64,000 nucleotides of DNA from CAWAYH01 sp963786195 (GCA_963786195.1 CAWAYH010000013.1:248001-312000), one strand, 5' to 3'. Numbered from the stretch's first letter, positions 32,860-42,530 are shown. Made by a program: numbers and translations. Notes: generated by a model from the letters alone, not told the origin.

Positions 32860-35661
32860 CTACTGTCCGCCGACGATGCGGAAGCCCGAAGGCGTCGGCG
32901 GTGCCGGACCGGTCGGTGCACCCGCAGCCTGCGAAATCGTGAAGCTCTTCGTGCCTATCGTGATCGTGCCCGTTCGCGGCGACGTCGTCGTATTGGCGGC
33001 GACGGTGTAGCTGGCCTGACCCAGCGTGGTGCCCGACCCGCTGGGCGTGATCCACGACGACGTTGTCTGCGCCTGCCACGCGCATCCCGCAATCGTGCTC
33101 ACCTGGATGGTTCCCGATCCACCCGCGGCCGCCACTGACGCGCTCGCCGGAATCAGCGTGTAGGCGCACGTGTTCGCGTTCTGCGTCAGCGTGAACGTCC
33201 GGTTGGCGATGGTGATGGTGCCCGTTCGATTCGTGGTCTGCGAGTTGGGCGAGACGGTGTAGTTGACCGTCCCGTTGCCGGTACTGGTGGCGGTCCCGGT
33301 CACCGTGAGCCACGGCAGGTTGTTGCTCGTGGCGGTCCACGAACAGGTAGCCGCGGCCGTAACGTTGAACGATCCACTCAGGCCCTGGAAGGCCACGCCC
33401 GTCCGGCTCGTCGGGGAAATCGTGACGCTGCACGGCGCGCCCTGCTGCTGGACTGAGAAGCTCTGTCCGCCAATCGTCAGCGATCCGTTGCGCACCGTGG
33501 ACGCCGTGTTGCCCGTGACGTTGTAGCTGACGACGCCGTTGCCCGTGCCGCTGGCGCCGGCCGTCACCGTCAGCCACGGCGTGTTGTTGCTCGCCGCCGT
33601 CCACGTGCACCCCGCCGGGGCGGTCACCTGCGTCGTCCCCGTCGCTCCGCCTGCGGGAACGCTCGTAACACCCGTCGGGTTCAGCGTGATCGTGCACGCC
33701 ACGCCAAGCTGACTGACGGAGAACGTCTGCCCGCCAATGGACAGCGATCCGTTGCGTGCCTGAGAACCGGAATTCGCGGTGATGCTGTAGTTGACGACGC
33801 CGTTGCCGCTGCCGCCAGCCTGGCCGGTCACGGTCAGCCATGGCGTGCTGTTGCTCGTCGCCGTCCACGAACACCCGGCCGGGGCGGTCACGTTGAGCGA
33901 GCCGCTCGCGCCGGCTGCCGGCACTCCGGTGCGGCTCGTGGGGTTCAGCGAGAACGTGCAGGGGACGCCGGGCTGGTTCACCGAGAACGTCTGATCGCCG
34001 ATGGTGACCGTACCGGTCCGTGCCACCGAGCTGGCGTTCGCCCCGGCGCTGACGTTGACGGCGCCAGGTCCCGAGCCTGAGTTGCCACTAGTTACGGTCA
34101 ACCATCCGTCGTTGCTGACGGCGGACCAGCCGCAACCCGCGGGCGCGGAGACGTTCGTCGACGTCGATCCGCCGCCTGCCAGCACGGACTGGCTCAGGGG
34201 GTTGATCGTCGCGCCGCACGGCACTCCGGCCTGATTCACACTGAACGGTTGTCCGCCGACCGAGATCGACGCGGAGCGGGCGCTCGAGCTCGAGTTCGCG
34301 GCCACGCTGTAGTTGACGGTGCCGCCACCCGAACCGTTGGCGTTGCCCGTCACCGTCAGCCACGTGCCACTGCTCGTCGCCGTCCAGGAACAGCCCGCTG
34401 GCGATGCCACGGAGAACGATCCGGTGCCGCCTGTCGCATTGATGGACCGGCTGGGCGGCGTGAACGTGAACGTGCAGGGCGCGCCCGCGTGATGCACGGT
34501 GAACGTCTGGCCGGCGATCGTCAGGGTGCCGGTGCGCGGGACCGAACTGGCGTTCGCCGCGACGGTGAAGTTGATCGTTGCCGGACCGGTTTGTCCGGGC
34601 TGGCTCGTGAGCGTGATCCACGGATCGTTGCTGGCGGCGGTCCACGTGCAGCCAGTTGCCGTTGACACCGACGTCGATCCCGGGCCACCCGCGGCGGCCA
34701 TCGGCATGCTCGTCGGCGTCAGCGAGAACGTGCACGGCAGCCCGGCCTGGCCCACCGAGAACGTCTGGTTGCCGACGGTGATCGTGCCGTTGCGCGGCGC
34801 CGCCGTCGGGTTGGCTGTCACGCTGAAATTGACCGTTCCGCTGCCGTTGCCGCTGCCGGACGGCGGGGTGATGGTGAGCCACGGCGTGTTGTTGCTGGTT
34901 GCGGTCCACGAACAGCCCGTGGCGGTGGTCACGCCGAACGATCCGCTCTGACCCGACGCTGCCATCCCTGTCTGGCCAGTCGGGTTGAGCGTGACCGTGC
35001 ACGAGATGCCAGTCTGGGTGACCGAGAACGTCCGGCCGGCGATCGTCAGCGAGCCATTGCGCGACTGCGAGCTCGTGTTCGCCGTCACGTTGAAGGTCAC
35101 GTTGCCGTTGCCGCTGCCGCTGGCGCCGGTCGCGATCGTGAGCCACGGCGTGTTGTTGCTCACCGCGGTCCAGCCGCAGCCCGTTCCCGCGGTGACGGCG
35201 ACGGTCGCTCCTGACACGCCGGCGGCGGGAATCGTCTGGCTCGCTGGGTTGATCGTGGGCGCACACGGAGGCGTGAACGAGAACTGGTTCGAGATCGCGC
35301 TCGGTCCGGTACCGCCGGGGCCGATTGCGATCACGCGCGCTTCGTACATGATGCCGGGCGTCAGCGCGACGTGCAGCAGCGGCAGAAAGTCGATGCGGAT
35401 GATCCCGTTGGTGCCGGGCGTCGGCTTGCCGAGATCCATCGTGTCGACCGACTGCGACGAGCCGGCCTGGTACAGCGACAGCTGATAGCTCTGGACCAGC
35501 GGCGTACCGCTGGACGTCTGAGCGTTGTGATCGGGTGACGGGTTGAACTCGACGAAGCGCGGATCGACGACTGCCTGCGCGGTCAACGCGATCGTGGACC
35601 ACACAATCAGCAGCGCCGTAAGCGCACGGCGAGCTACACGGAGAAAGCGATCTCCTGGCAT
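32860..35661 (-). CDS. secreted protein of nine BACON repeats
   Basis: 933 residues from the ATG complementary to 35659-35661. Signal peptide to about residue 30 (RRALTALLIVWSTIALTAQA). A fibronectin-like N-terminal segment (residues about 30-125) is followed by nine consecutive BACON-type units of about 87 residues. Each unit has the core GCxWTAxSNxxPWLT, a middle strand VNYSVxAN, and ends with GTxTIxxxTFSVxQ. Each unit carries one Cys at its start and one in the GC.W motif, so a conserved disulphide per repeat is likely. BACON domains bind glycans or mucin in known proteins. No catalytic domain is present. Confidence 0.9.
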   Translation of the reverse strand: MPGDRFLRVARRALTALLIVWSTIALTAQAVVDPRFVEFNPSPDHNAQTSSGTPLVQSYQLSLYQAGSSQSVDTMDLGKPTPGTNGIIRIDFLPLLHVALTPGIMYEARVIAIGPGGTGPSAISNQFSFTPPCAPTINPASQTIPAAGVSGATVAVTAGTGCGWTAVSNNTPWLTIATGASGSGNGNVTFNVTANTSSQSRNGSLTIAGRTFSVTQTGISCTVTLNPTGQTGMAASGQSGSFGVTTATGCSWTATSNNTPWLTITPPSGSGNGSGTVNFSVTANPTAAPRNGTITVGNQTFSVGQAGLPCTFSLTPTSMPMAAAGGPGSTSVSTATGCTWTAASNDPWITLTSQPGQTGPATINFTVAANASSVPRTGTLTIAGQTFTVHHAGAPCTFTFTPPSRSINATGGTGSFSVASPAGCSWTATSSGTWLTVTGNANGSGGGTVNYSVAANSSSSARSASISVGGQPFSVNQAGVPCGATINPLSQSVLAGGGSTSTNVSAPAGCGWSAVSNDGWLTVTSGNSGSGPGAVNVSAGANASSVARTGTVTIGDQTFSVNQPGVPCTFSLNPTSRTGVPAAGASGSLNVTAPAGCSWTATSNSTPWLTVTGQAGGSGNGVVNYSITANSGSQARNGSLSIGGQTFSVSQLGVACTITLNPTGVTSVPAGGATGTTQVTAPAGCTWTAASNNTPWLTVTAGASGTGNGVVSYNVTGNTASTVRNGSLTIGGQSFSVQQQGAPCSVTISPTSRTGVAFQGLSGSFNVTAAATCSWTATSNNLPWLTVTGTATSTGNGTVNYTVSPNSQTTNRTGTITIANRTFTLTQNANTCAYTLIPASASVAAAGGSGTIQVSTIAGCAWQAQTTSSWITPSGSGTTLGQASYTVAANTTTSPRTGTITIGTKSFTISQAAGAPTGPAPPTPSGFRIVGGQ

Positions 35662-36024
35662 TTGAGTCGGCCTCGACTTCACACGCCAGGGAGCGAACCG
35701 GGGTGCCGCGCGCCGCACTGCAGGATCCGCGCCGGGTACCTGTCCGCCCGCTAAATGGTTGAGCCGACACGATCGGCCCCGCACGTGCGCGTCAGCGCGT
35801 GCGATTCGTGCGCGCATCTTTGTGCCGGTGCGAGCAGATTTGTCTCTGGGCGCGTCGGAGCGTATGTAATTTCAGTCGAGACGCTCGCTCGCGTGATCGT
35901 CGGTGACGCGCGTTGCTCGTGGAAAACCGCGGGGATTGCGGTCGATTGTGAGCGATGTGACGGTGTGACGTCCTTACATTCCTGACACGGCGAGGGGCGC
36001 GAGACCCGCGCGTGACGATCACAA
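35662..36024. other. non-coding interval
   Basis: 363 bases between the BACON gene start and the stop of the kinase gene. I see no gene, RNA or strong repeat. It should contain the BACON-gene promoter on the minus strand, but no convincing -35/-10 pair was identified. Confidence 0.5.
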
Positions 36025-38268
36025 CTATGGTATCGGCAGACCGAGAAGACGATGGCCGCCGGCGTCCGCGAACGCCCGCGCGGCGATCACGTGCGCGCTC
36101 TGCGCACGCTCGACGATCGGCCCGAACCGCGGATCCTGGCGCAGGCGATCGAACGCGGGAGGCGTCTCCAGTCCGCGCACGCAGTGCAGTCCGGAGTTGA
36201 CCGCGCGCGTCAGCATGGTGAGCGCGGATTCCGGATCCTCCAGGAACGCAAAGGCCTGGGCCCAGTAATAGAACCCTTCAGGATCCGAAAACGCGGGATA
36301 GTCCAGCAGGTTCGAGACGATCGCGCGACCCTCCTCGAACCGGCGCTCCACGATGGCGATGACCCCGTCGATCAGGAATGCCAGGTGCGTGTTGCCCACG
36401 GTTCGGGAGCGGGCCCCGCGAGCCATGATCAGCGCGTCGTCCGTCCGGCCGAGCGACAGCAGCGCCAGCACAGACATGTACGGAGGATCGTCGATGGCGG
36501 TCTCCAGCGCGCGGTCGTACTCCCCGTTCATGTAATACGAGTGCGCGACGCTCGTCGGCGTCGACGGATCGAGCCGCGACGCGCGCTGGTAGGCCGCGAT
36601 GGACGCATCGATCAGCCCGACGTACCGGCACGCCTGCACGAGTCCGGCATACAACTCGGGGTCGCTCGTGTGCTCGCGGATTCGTCCGAGAAGCCGCAGC
36701 ACGGCGTGCATGGCGCGACCGCTGTCGACTTCCGCGAACGTGTAGAGGTTGTGCGCCAGCGACAGATCGGGGTTGATGCGGAACGCGCGCTGGAACGCCT
36801 CCTCCGCCTGCGCGGAGTGGACGTGCGCGTCCGGACCGTGCCCATACTTCCCCATGATGCGCAGGCAGCGTCCCAGGCGAGCCCACGCGGGCGCGTACGT
36901 GGGATCGGCGTCGACCGCCCGCTGATACGCCGCCAGCGCCAGCGTCCAGTGGCTCGACGTCGCGCTCAACTGGTTCGCGCGCAGGTAGTGCGAGTACGCC
37001 TCCGCGTTGGCGGGAACATCCAGGCCGAGCAAGCGCTGCTCGTAACTCGACAGCGGCAGCGCGAGCGCGTCGACGACCGCCGAGCACACGCTCTCCTGAA
37101 TCTGAAAGAGATCGTCCAGCGGCACCTGCCAGGCGTGCGACCACCGCACCGTTCCGGACGGCGTCTCGATCAATTGCACGCTCACGCGGACGACGCCGCC
37201 GGCGAGCAGCAGGGTTCCGGTGACGGCGACGTCAACGGCGGCCTCGCTCGCCAGCGAGCGCAGGTCGGGATATCCATCGGCGAACTTCGCGGCGACGAAG
37301 CTCGATCGCACGACGAGCGACTGGATCCCCGACAGCGCCACCGTAATCGCGTCGGGCAGGCTGAAGGCGAGGAAATCGATCGCGGGATCGGGTCGCAGCA
37401 GGCGGAACGGCAGCACGATCAGCCGCGACGTCGCGTGCGCCACGGCGGCCCCGCCGAAATCCGTGCGCGACTGGCACGTCCGCAGCGCGTTGGCCATGTC
37501 CCGGGCTGACGGATAGCGGTCGTCCGGCCTCTTCGCCAGCGCTCGCTGAATCACGAGGTCGGTCTCCACCGCGGCCGGCGATCCCACGATCGCTGGCGGC
37601 TGATCGTGGAGGACGCTGTGCAGCGCCTCGACGGCGCTCTCACCGGTAAACGCGGGACGCCCGCTGATCATCTCGAACAGCACGGCACCCACCGCGAACA
37701 GATCGGCGCGGGCGTCGACGTCCTCCCCCCGCGCCTGCTCGGGCGACATGTACCTGGGGGTCCCGAGGATGATGCCCGGCAGCGTCACCAGCCCGGTCTC
37801 GCCGCCCAGCGTCACGGGACGCGCGAGCCCGAAGTCGAGCAACTTGGCGCCATGCGCGGTCAGAAACACGTTCGACGGCTTGAGATCGCGGTGCACGAAC
37901 TCCCGCTGATGCAGCGCCTCGAGCGCGGACAGGATCGACAGCGCGATCGTGATGGAATCCGCGGCGGGGATCGGCCCTTCCTCGAGGCGGCTCGCCAGCG
38001 ACTGTCCCTCGAGCAGTTCCATCGCCAGGAACGGATCGCCGTCGTGCTCGCCGATCTCGAAGAGCTGGCAGATGTGCGGATGGTTGACCGCTGCGGCGGC
38101 GCGAGCCTCCCGCAGGAATCGGTCTCGCATCGACGGGTCCGACGTCGTCAGAAGCTTCTTGATCGCGATCGGCCGCCGCAGCCGCTCGTCGATCGCCTCG
38201 TAGACGATGCCCATGCCGCCGCGTCCGATCTCACGGACGATTCGGTAGGGACCGATGGTCTCGGACAT
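36025..38268 (-). CDS. serine/threonine protein kinase with TolB-like and TPR regions
   Basis: 747 residues. The Hanks kinase domain is N-terminal: YRIVREIGRGGMGIVYEAID, AIKKLL, HRDLKPSNVFLT, LLDFGLARP, GTPRYMSPEQARGEDVDAR (shortened). After residue about 275, LIVLPFRLLRPDPAIDFLAF and a TolB/FlgO-like domain follow (VSVQLIETPSGTVRWSHAW). The rest is TPR-like helices, e.g. ALAAYQRAVDADPTYAPAW and EEAFQRAFRINPDLSLAHN. No transmembrane helix. A cytoplasmic signalling kinase that uses TPRs for partner binding. It follows the M56 gene on the same strand. Confidence 0.92.
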   Translation of the reverse strand: MSETIGPYRIVREIGRGGMGIVYEAIDERLRRPIAIKKLLTTSDPSMRDRFLREARAAAAVNHPHICQLFEIGEHDGDPFLAMELLEGQSLASRLEEGPIPAADSITIALSILSALEALHQREFVHRDLKPSNVFLTAHGAKLLDFGLARPVTLGGETGLVTLPGIILGTPRYMSPEQARGEDVDARADLFAVGAVLFEMISGRPAFTGESAVEALHSVLHDQPPAIVGSPAAVETDLVIQRALAKRPDDRYPSARDMANALRTCQSRTDFGGAAVAHATSRLIVLPFRLLRPDPAIDFLAFSLPDAITVALSGIQSLVVRSSFVAAKFADGYPDLRSLASEAAVDVAVTGTLLLAGGVVRVSVQLIETPSGTVRWSHAWQVPLDDLFQIQESVCSAVVDALALPLSSYEQRLLGLDVPANAEAYSHYLRANQLSATSSHWTLALAAYQRAVDADPTYAPAWARLGRCLRIMGKYGHGPDAHVHSAQAEEAFQRAFRINPDLSLAHNLYTFAEVDSGRAMHAVLRLLGRIREHTSDPELYAGLVQACRYVGLIDASIAAYQRASRLDPSTPTSVAHSYYMNGEYDRALETAIDDPPYMSVLALLSLGRTDDALIMARGARSRTVGNTHLAFLIDGVIAIVERRFEEGRAIVSNLLDYPAFSDPEGFYYWAQAFAFLEDPESALTMLTRAVNSGLHCVRGLETPPAFDRLRQDPRFGPIVERAQSAHVIAARAFADAGGHRLLGLPIP

Positions 38269-39238
38269 GAACAGGAGGCGCCCGGCGCCTCAGGGCAGGA
38301 ATGCGACGAGCGCCTCGCTCACGTCGTGCAGCGCGTACCGAGAGATCGAAGAGCCATACGCTGACAGGGACGCCCGCAGCGAGGACCCCGACGCTGCACC
38401 AGAAGCGGGCCGACGAGCGCGCGACGCTCGCCGGTCCGGCGACCAGCCGTCGCACGCGGGTCTCGAGCAGGCCGGGCTCGTTGAACGGGCTCCACACGGG
38501 GGATCGCCACGCGCGGCCCCGGCCCTCTTCCATTCGAGCGACTTTCACGAGTGCGGATGCCAACGCCAGCGCCTTCGCATCGTTCCCATCCGCCGCACGC
38601 GCGTCGGCCAGATACTCGACTTCGGCGCGCCAGCGCTCCTCGAGCCGGCGAATGGCGCCGGACCAGGCCAGCAGGTCTGGCGCGCAGTACATCGCCAGGC
38701 GCGTCAGGTTGTCGCGGGAACGCTGGTGCGCGAGCTCGTGCGAGACGGCTGCCTCGAGCTCGGGCGGCGTCAGCGCCGCTCGAATGTGCGGACCGAGCAG
38801 AATCCGCGGCCGGATCACGCCGGTCAGCGACACGCCGGGCAGACCGTCGACTTCGAACGTTCTCACGCCGTTGAGGATCGCGGATCGGCGGATGCCCGAA
38901 GAGAGCTGCCGCGCAAGCCTCATGACGCGGGCCGTGCGGTAGCCGCTGCGCATCAGCAGGACGACCGACAGCGCCGCCAGCGATCCGAGCAGCACGCCGA
39001 ACGCCTCGTCGGCTTGGGTCGGCTCGAAGCGCCAATGCACCGGAAGAAAGACCGTCAGGACGAACAGCGCCGACACGACGAAGGGAAGGAGCCTGAGCGT
39101 CGCGAGCGTGCTCGCGCTCAACGACGTCCCCCGGCCCGTCGCAACGCGTGCAATCATCCACGTAACCACCGACAGAACGACATTCAGGATGGCGAACCAC
39201 GCGAGGCCGAGCAGCACGCTGGAGGCAACGAGCCTCAT
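38231..39238 (-). CDS. BlaR1/M56-family membrane peptidase, C-terminus probably frameshifted
   Basis: 335 residues as written. Four or five hydrophobic helices (AWFAILNVVLSVVTWMIA, LLPFVVSALFVLTVFL, LLGSLAALSVVLLM) surround the zinc peptidase motif SHELAHQRSRDN (HExxH), with a third ligand region EVEYLADARAAD. This is the M56 sensor-peptidase fold of BlaR1/MecR1, but the penicillin-binding domain is absent. Near 38350 homology moves frame to YALHDVSEALVAFLP with a stop at 38290-38292. The written end to 38231 overlaps the kinase start and is probably an artefact. ATGA overlap with the blaI-like repressor upstream. Confidence 0.85.
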   Translation of the reverse strand: MRLVASSVLLGLAWFAILNVVLSVVTWMIARVATGRGTSLSASTLATLRLLPFVVSALFVLTVFLPVHWRFEPTQADEAFGVLLGSLAALSVVLLMRSGYRTARVMRLARQLSSGIRRSAILNGVRTFEVDGLPGVSLTGVIRPRILLGPHIRAALTPPELEAAVSHELAHQRSRDNLTRLAMYCAPDLLAWSGAIRRLEERWRAEVEYLADARAADGNDAKALALASALVKVARMEEGRGRAWRSPVWSPFNEPGLLETRVRRLVAGPASVARSSARFWCSVGVLAAGVPVSVWLFDLSVRAARRERGARRIPALRRRAPPVHVRDHRSLPNRP

Positions 39239-39705
39239 GACGGCTCCTTACGATCGGAGGCGGGGTTCGTGGACTTCAGCCGCTCACGCTTGTCGCGCAC
39301 CAGCCGTTCGAGCTCGTCGAGCAGCTGATCGTCGCGGTCCGCGACGACGTCGACCAGGTTGGAGAGAAACGGGCGCGCCGCGCCGGGGCCGTCTGCCAGC
39401 GCACCGGCCAGCAGCCCTGCGGTCATCGTGGCTTCGATCTCCTGGCGGCCCAGGGCGGCCGAGTACACGAACGCCCGACCCTCACGCCTGCGGTGGACGA
39501 TCCCCTTCTTGTAAAGACGATCGAGGGTCGTCATGACAGTGGTGTAGGCCACGGGTTTTTCGAGCTGCGACTGCACATCGCGGACCGTCACGTCACCGCC
39601 CTGCCAGACGGCGTCCATCACGGCGCGCTCGAGGCGCCCGAGGGCGGCCCGCAGCGGGTCGCGCGCCCCGCGCAGCCACGGAATGGCCCGGAGTCCCTTC
39701 ACCAT
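39235..39705 (-). CDS. BlaI/MecI-family transcriptional repressor
   Basis: 156 residues from the ATG complementary to 39703-39705. Winged-helix domain: LRAALGRLERAVMDAVWQGG, then DVTVRDVQSQLEKPVAYTTV, then MTTLDRLYKKGIVHRRREGR and FVYSAAL. The C-terminal helix mediates dimerisation. BlaI repressors are cleaved by their partner M56 peptidase, encoded next in a four-base ATGA overlap. The target operator was not identified. An upstream in-frame start exists but adds residues without homology. Confidence 0.9.
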   Translation of the reverse strand: MVKGLRAIPWLRGARDPLRAALGRLERAVMDAVWQGGDVTVRDVQSQLEKPVAYTTVMTTLDRLYKKGIVHRRREGRAFVYSAALGRQEIEATMTAGLLAGALADGPGAARPFLSNLVDVVADRDDQLLDELERLVRDKRERLKSTNPASDRKEPS

Positions 39706-39733
39706 CGCGTCGAAAGAAGTATACACACGGGCG

Positions 39734-40504
39734 TCAGATCTTGAGCCCATCCGGCATCGGAGACTGCCAGACCGCCCGGCCCACGAAAAATGGTCCCAGA
39801 CGGTCGAGGTATAGAGCCGTCTGCTGCGTCGAGCGCATGACCTGGACGATGGCCGACAGCGGGAACAGCTGCTTGCCGATCAGCCCGATGACGAAGTCGT
39901 TGTCGTCGCGGTCGAGGCCGTGACACGCCAGGCGGACGTCATGCGCGTAGTCGGCAGCGCCGAACGCGATCCCGATCGCGCTGTGCTCGGCCAGGATCGT
40001 CCGCTGCTCTTCCGGCGACAGCTGAGCGAAGCGTCCGCTCCTCCGCAACGGATACCAGGTGGCCCACCGCCAGTCCGGGTTGAGCACGGTCCTGGTCGGT
40101 CGATCGATCAGGGTCTCGCGCAGGTCCGGCTCGTACCCGATCGCGTACGTCCGGCCGAGCATCGTGAACTGCGGTTTCAGCTGGAGCCCGTCGAACGGCC
40201 CCTGCGTCAGCACCGTGCGGACGACGTCGATGAAGTGATCGGGATCCCGGGACAACGAGAGCACGGCGATGCCGCGCGGATCGTTCAGGTCTTCGTACAG
40301 GACGCCCGCGGTCGCCAGGCCCGCGAGGTACTCCGCGACGGCGCGCGTGTCGCGACAGCCACCGAACGCCAGGAGCTGCATGAACAGGCGGTTGTCGGAG
40401 CGCTGGGGCACTCCCCGCTTCGGTCCGCCCTTCTCGCTGATGTCTGGCGGCTCGATCCGCGCACGCCCGGTCGTCCCGGCCGGGGCACCGTCGGTGGAAC
40501 TCAT
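39734..40504 (-). CDS. chlorite dismutase/HemQ-family protein
   Basis: 256 residues. Family blocks are recognisable: RSDNRLFMQLLAFGGC, PQFTMLGRTYAIGYEPDLR, WATWYPLRRSGRFAQLSPEE (shortened), QRTILAEHSAIGIAFGAADY (shortened), LDRDDNDFVIGLIGKQLFPL and LYLDRLGPFFVGRAVW. The conserved WYPL and EHSAIG segments are those of heme-binding Cld/HemQ proteins. HemQ acts in coproheme decarboxylation in many bacteria; true chlorite dismutase cannot be separated from HemQ by sequence alone here. It lies upstream of the blaI-like gene on the same strand with a 28-base gap. Confidence 0.85.
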   Translation of the reverse strand: MSSTDGAPAGTTGRARIEPPDISEKGGPKRGVPQRSDNRLFMQLLAFGGCRDTRAVAEYLAGLATAGVLYEDLNDPRGIAVLSLSRDPDHFIDVVRTVLTQGPFDGLQLKPQFTMLGRTYAIGYEPDLRETLIDRPTRTVLNPDWRWATWYPLRRSGRFAQLSPEEQRTILAEHSAIGIAFGAADYAHDVRLACHGLDRDDNDFVIGLIGKQLFPLSAIVQVMRSTQQTALYLDRLGPFFVGRAVWQSPMPDGLKI

Positions 40505-40538
40505 GCGGCACCGTTATCTACCGCGCGGCGTGCCGGCG

Positions 40539-40844
40539 TCAAGCACTACCGCTCGGCGGCGCCTGATGAGACCGCGTGTGGAAGCCGGCGGCCTCCAGCT
40601 CGTGCCGGACGTCCGCAAAAATGCCGGCGGCGTCCGGTGGAACGGGAATGCCCCCGCGCAGGAGACGATCGACGTTGTACATCCGGAACCGGATGCCCTC
40701 CATATGAAAGGCCGCGATCGCGCGCGCGAGCGCCTCACACTCGTTGACGAGATGTTGCACCTGGCTCGCGGTCTTCTCCGATCCCAGGAGCGCGATGAGT
40801 TGTTCGACGCGCTGATGCGCGTTCTGCCGATGATCTGCCGTCAT
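40539..40844 (-). CDS. small helical protein, function unknown
   Basis: 101 residues. SD AGGA precedes the ATG. Helical with a heptad-like run HQRVEQLIALLGSEKTASQV and EALARAIAAFHMEGIRFRMY, ending RHELEAAGFHTRSHQ. No family recognised. It lies between the ROK and Cld-family genes on the same strand and may be part of that run. Confidence 0.65.
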   Translation of the reverse strand: MTADHRQNAHQRVEQLIALLGSEKTASQVQHLVNECEALARAIAAFHMEGIRFRMYNVDRLLRGGIPVPPDAAGIFADVRHELEAAGFHTRSHQAPPSGSA

Positions 40845-40865
40845 TCCTGAAGCCCTCAGCCCGGG

Positions 40866-41789
40866 TCAGCCTACTGACGTCGGCGGGTGATCGTCAACGG
40901 CTTCCCAGAGCCACGCGGCGCCCCTGACGCCGCTCGAATCTCCGTGCGTGGCGCGAACCAGGCGCGTCGACACCGTGTCGGAGAACACGAACGCGTGCCA
41001 GAGTCGCGGCACCTCTTCATACAAGACGGGTACGTTGGACAGACCGCCGCCGAGGACGATGACGTGCGGGTCCACGATGTTGATGACCGTCGCCAGCGCG
41101 CGCGCGAGCCGGTGCGTGTACCGGCCAACAGACGCGCGAGCGTCGCTGTTGCCGTCGGCTGCGGCCGAAGCGATCCTGACGGGGTCGAGCGTCTCACCTG
41201 TGGATCGCTCGTGGTCGGCGACAAGACCCGGTCCCGACAGGAACGTTTCGATGCATCCGCTGCGTCCGCAGTAACACGCCGGGCCCGGCCGTTCGCCGTC
41301 CTCCGGCCAGGGCAGCGGATTGTGTCCCCACTCACCCGCAACCGCGTTCAGTCCTTCCAGCACCCGGCCGTCCACGACCACGCCTCCGCCGACGCCGGTG
41401 CCGAGGATCACGCCGAACGCGATCGGAGCGCTCGCGGCTGCGCCGTCAGTAGCTTCGGAGAGCGCGAAACAGTTCGCGTCGTTGGCCAGCCGCACGGCCC
41501 GTCCCAGCCGTGCCTCCAGGTCCCGCGCGAGCGGGCGTCCGTTGAGCCACGTCGAGTTCGCGTTCTTGACGAGGCCGGTCGCCGGCGACACGACGCCGGG
41601 AATGCCGACGCCAACAGACGAGGGGCCGACGACCGTCTCGGCGTCGCTGACGAGCCCCGCGATCGCGTCGACGGTTCCAGCGTAGTCGCCGCGGGGCGTG
41701 GGAATGCGGCGGCGAAAACGCTCGCGACCGCGCGCATCGAGCGCGATCGCTTCGATCTTCGTGCCGCCGAGATCGATTCCGATGCGCAC
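40866..41789 (-). CDS. ROK-family sugar kinase
   Basis: 307 residues. ATP phosphate motif MRIGIDLGGTKIEAIALD; substrate segment SVGVGIPGVVSPATGLVKNA (shortened); catalytic LANDANCFALSEA; ROK signature with zinc site GEWGHNPLPWP then ACYCGRSGCIETFLSGPGL. The zinc-finger and GEWGHN motif match ROK glucokinase/fructokinase-type enzymes (Mak/NagK group). It starts at GTG three bases after the HAD hydrolase stop, so the two are an operon; the HAD enzyme could act on a sugar phosphate. Exact sugar unknown. Confidence 0.9.
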   Translation of the reverse strand: MRIGIDLGGTKIEAIALDARGRERFRRRIPTPRGDYAGTVDAIAGLVSDAETVVGPSSVGVGIPGVVSPATGLVKNANSTWLNGRPLARDLEARLGRAVRLANDANCFALSEATDGAAASAPIAFGVILGTGVGGGVVVDGRVLEGLNAVAGEWGHNPLPWPEDGERPGPACYCGRSGCIETFLSGPGLVADHERSTGETLDPVRIASAAADGNSDARASVGRYTHRLARALATVINIVDPHVIVLGGGLSNVPVLYEEVPRLWHAFVFSDTVSTRLVRATHGDSSGVRGAAWLWEAVDDHPPTSVG

Positions 41790-41792
41790 CGC

Positions 41793-42524
41793 TCAGGAAG
41801 GATCGCCGAGGACCACGTCGAGGACCGGCTGGAGCGGCTCGAACGCGACGATCTCGGTCACGTCGCCCAGCGGCTCCGACGCCGGCCGACCGGTGCGGTT
41901 GAACCAGATGGGCCGAATCCCGGCGCGGCGCGCGCCTTCGATGTCGGCGGTCCAGGAATCGCCGATCATCACCGCTTCATCGCTGCGGCATCCGAGCCGT
42001 TCGAGCGCGATCTGGAAGATCGCGGGATCGGGCTTGGACGCGCCCGCCTCTTCGGAGACGACGAGGGCGTCCACGCAGTCTTCCAGGCCGCAGTCCTTCA
42101 CTTTCTGCTGCTGCTCCTCGAGCAGATTGTTGGACACGATGCCAATCATGACGCGCGACTTCAGCGCGGTGACCAGCTCGCGCGCGCCCGGCACGGGCCG
42201 TCGCGCCCGGAGATACTCCGCACGATACACGGCCGCGACACCACGCAACAGATCGGCGTCGGCGTCGACACCCGCCGCGGCGAACAGGCGGCGGAATCGC
42301 TCCACCCGCGCATCATCGAGCGCCATCGCGCCGTTCATCACCTGCTCGTGCAGTGCTTCCAGAAACCCGGCGTGCAGACGCTCGAAGACGTCGAAACTCG
42401 CGCCGCTGCGGCTCGCATACGTCGCGTACACGCGCTGCAGGGCCGAGCGCGCCGCGAACTGGTGATCGAAAAGGGTGTCGTCGAGATCGAACAGAACTGT
42501 ACGAGGGGTGTGCCGTCTATGCAC
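41793..42524 (-). CDS. HAD-family hydrolase
   Basis: GTG at 42524 is preferred: TATAAT at 42536-42531 on the minus strand ends six bases upstream, so the mRNA would be leaderless and the protein begins MHRRHTPRTVLFDLDDTLFD, exactly at the HAD motif I. This gives 243 residues. Motif I DLDDTLFD, motif II IVSNN, motif III/IV KPDPAIF and IGDSWTADIEGAR are intact. A longer start at 42572 would nearly touch the divergent PilZ gene. Likely a small phosphatase acting on a sugar or nucleotide phosphate; cotranscribed with the ROK kinase. Confidence 0.85.
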   Translation of the reverse strand: MHRRHTPRTVLFDLDDTLFDHQFAARSALQRVYATYASRSGASFDVFERLHAGFLEALHEQVMNGAMALDDARVERFRRLFAAAGVDADADLLRGVAAVYRAEYLRARRPVPGARELVTALKSRVMIGIVSNNLLEEQQQKVKDCGLEDCVDALVVSEEAGASKPDPAIFQIALERLGCRSDEAVMIGDSWTADIEGARRAGIRPIWFNRTGRPASEPLGDVTEIVAFEPLQPVLDVVLGDPS

Positions 42525-42530
42525 ACGTTC

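Noticed and set aside
36052..37509. Long plus-strand reading opposite the TPR kinase
   Set aside because: Antisense shadow of a gene with clear kinase motifs.
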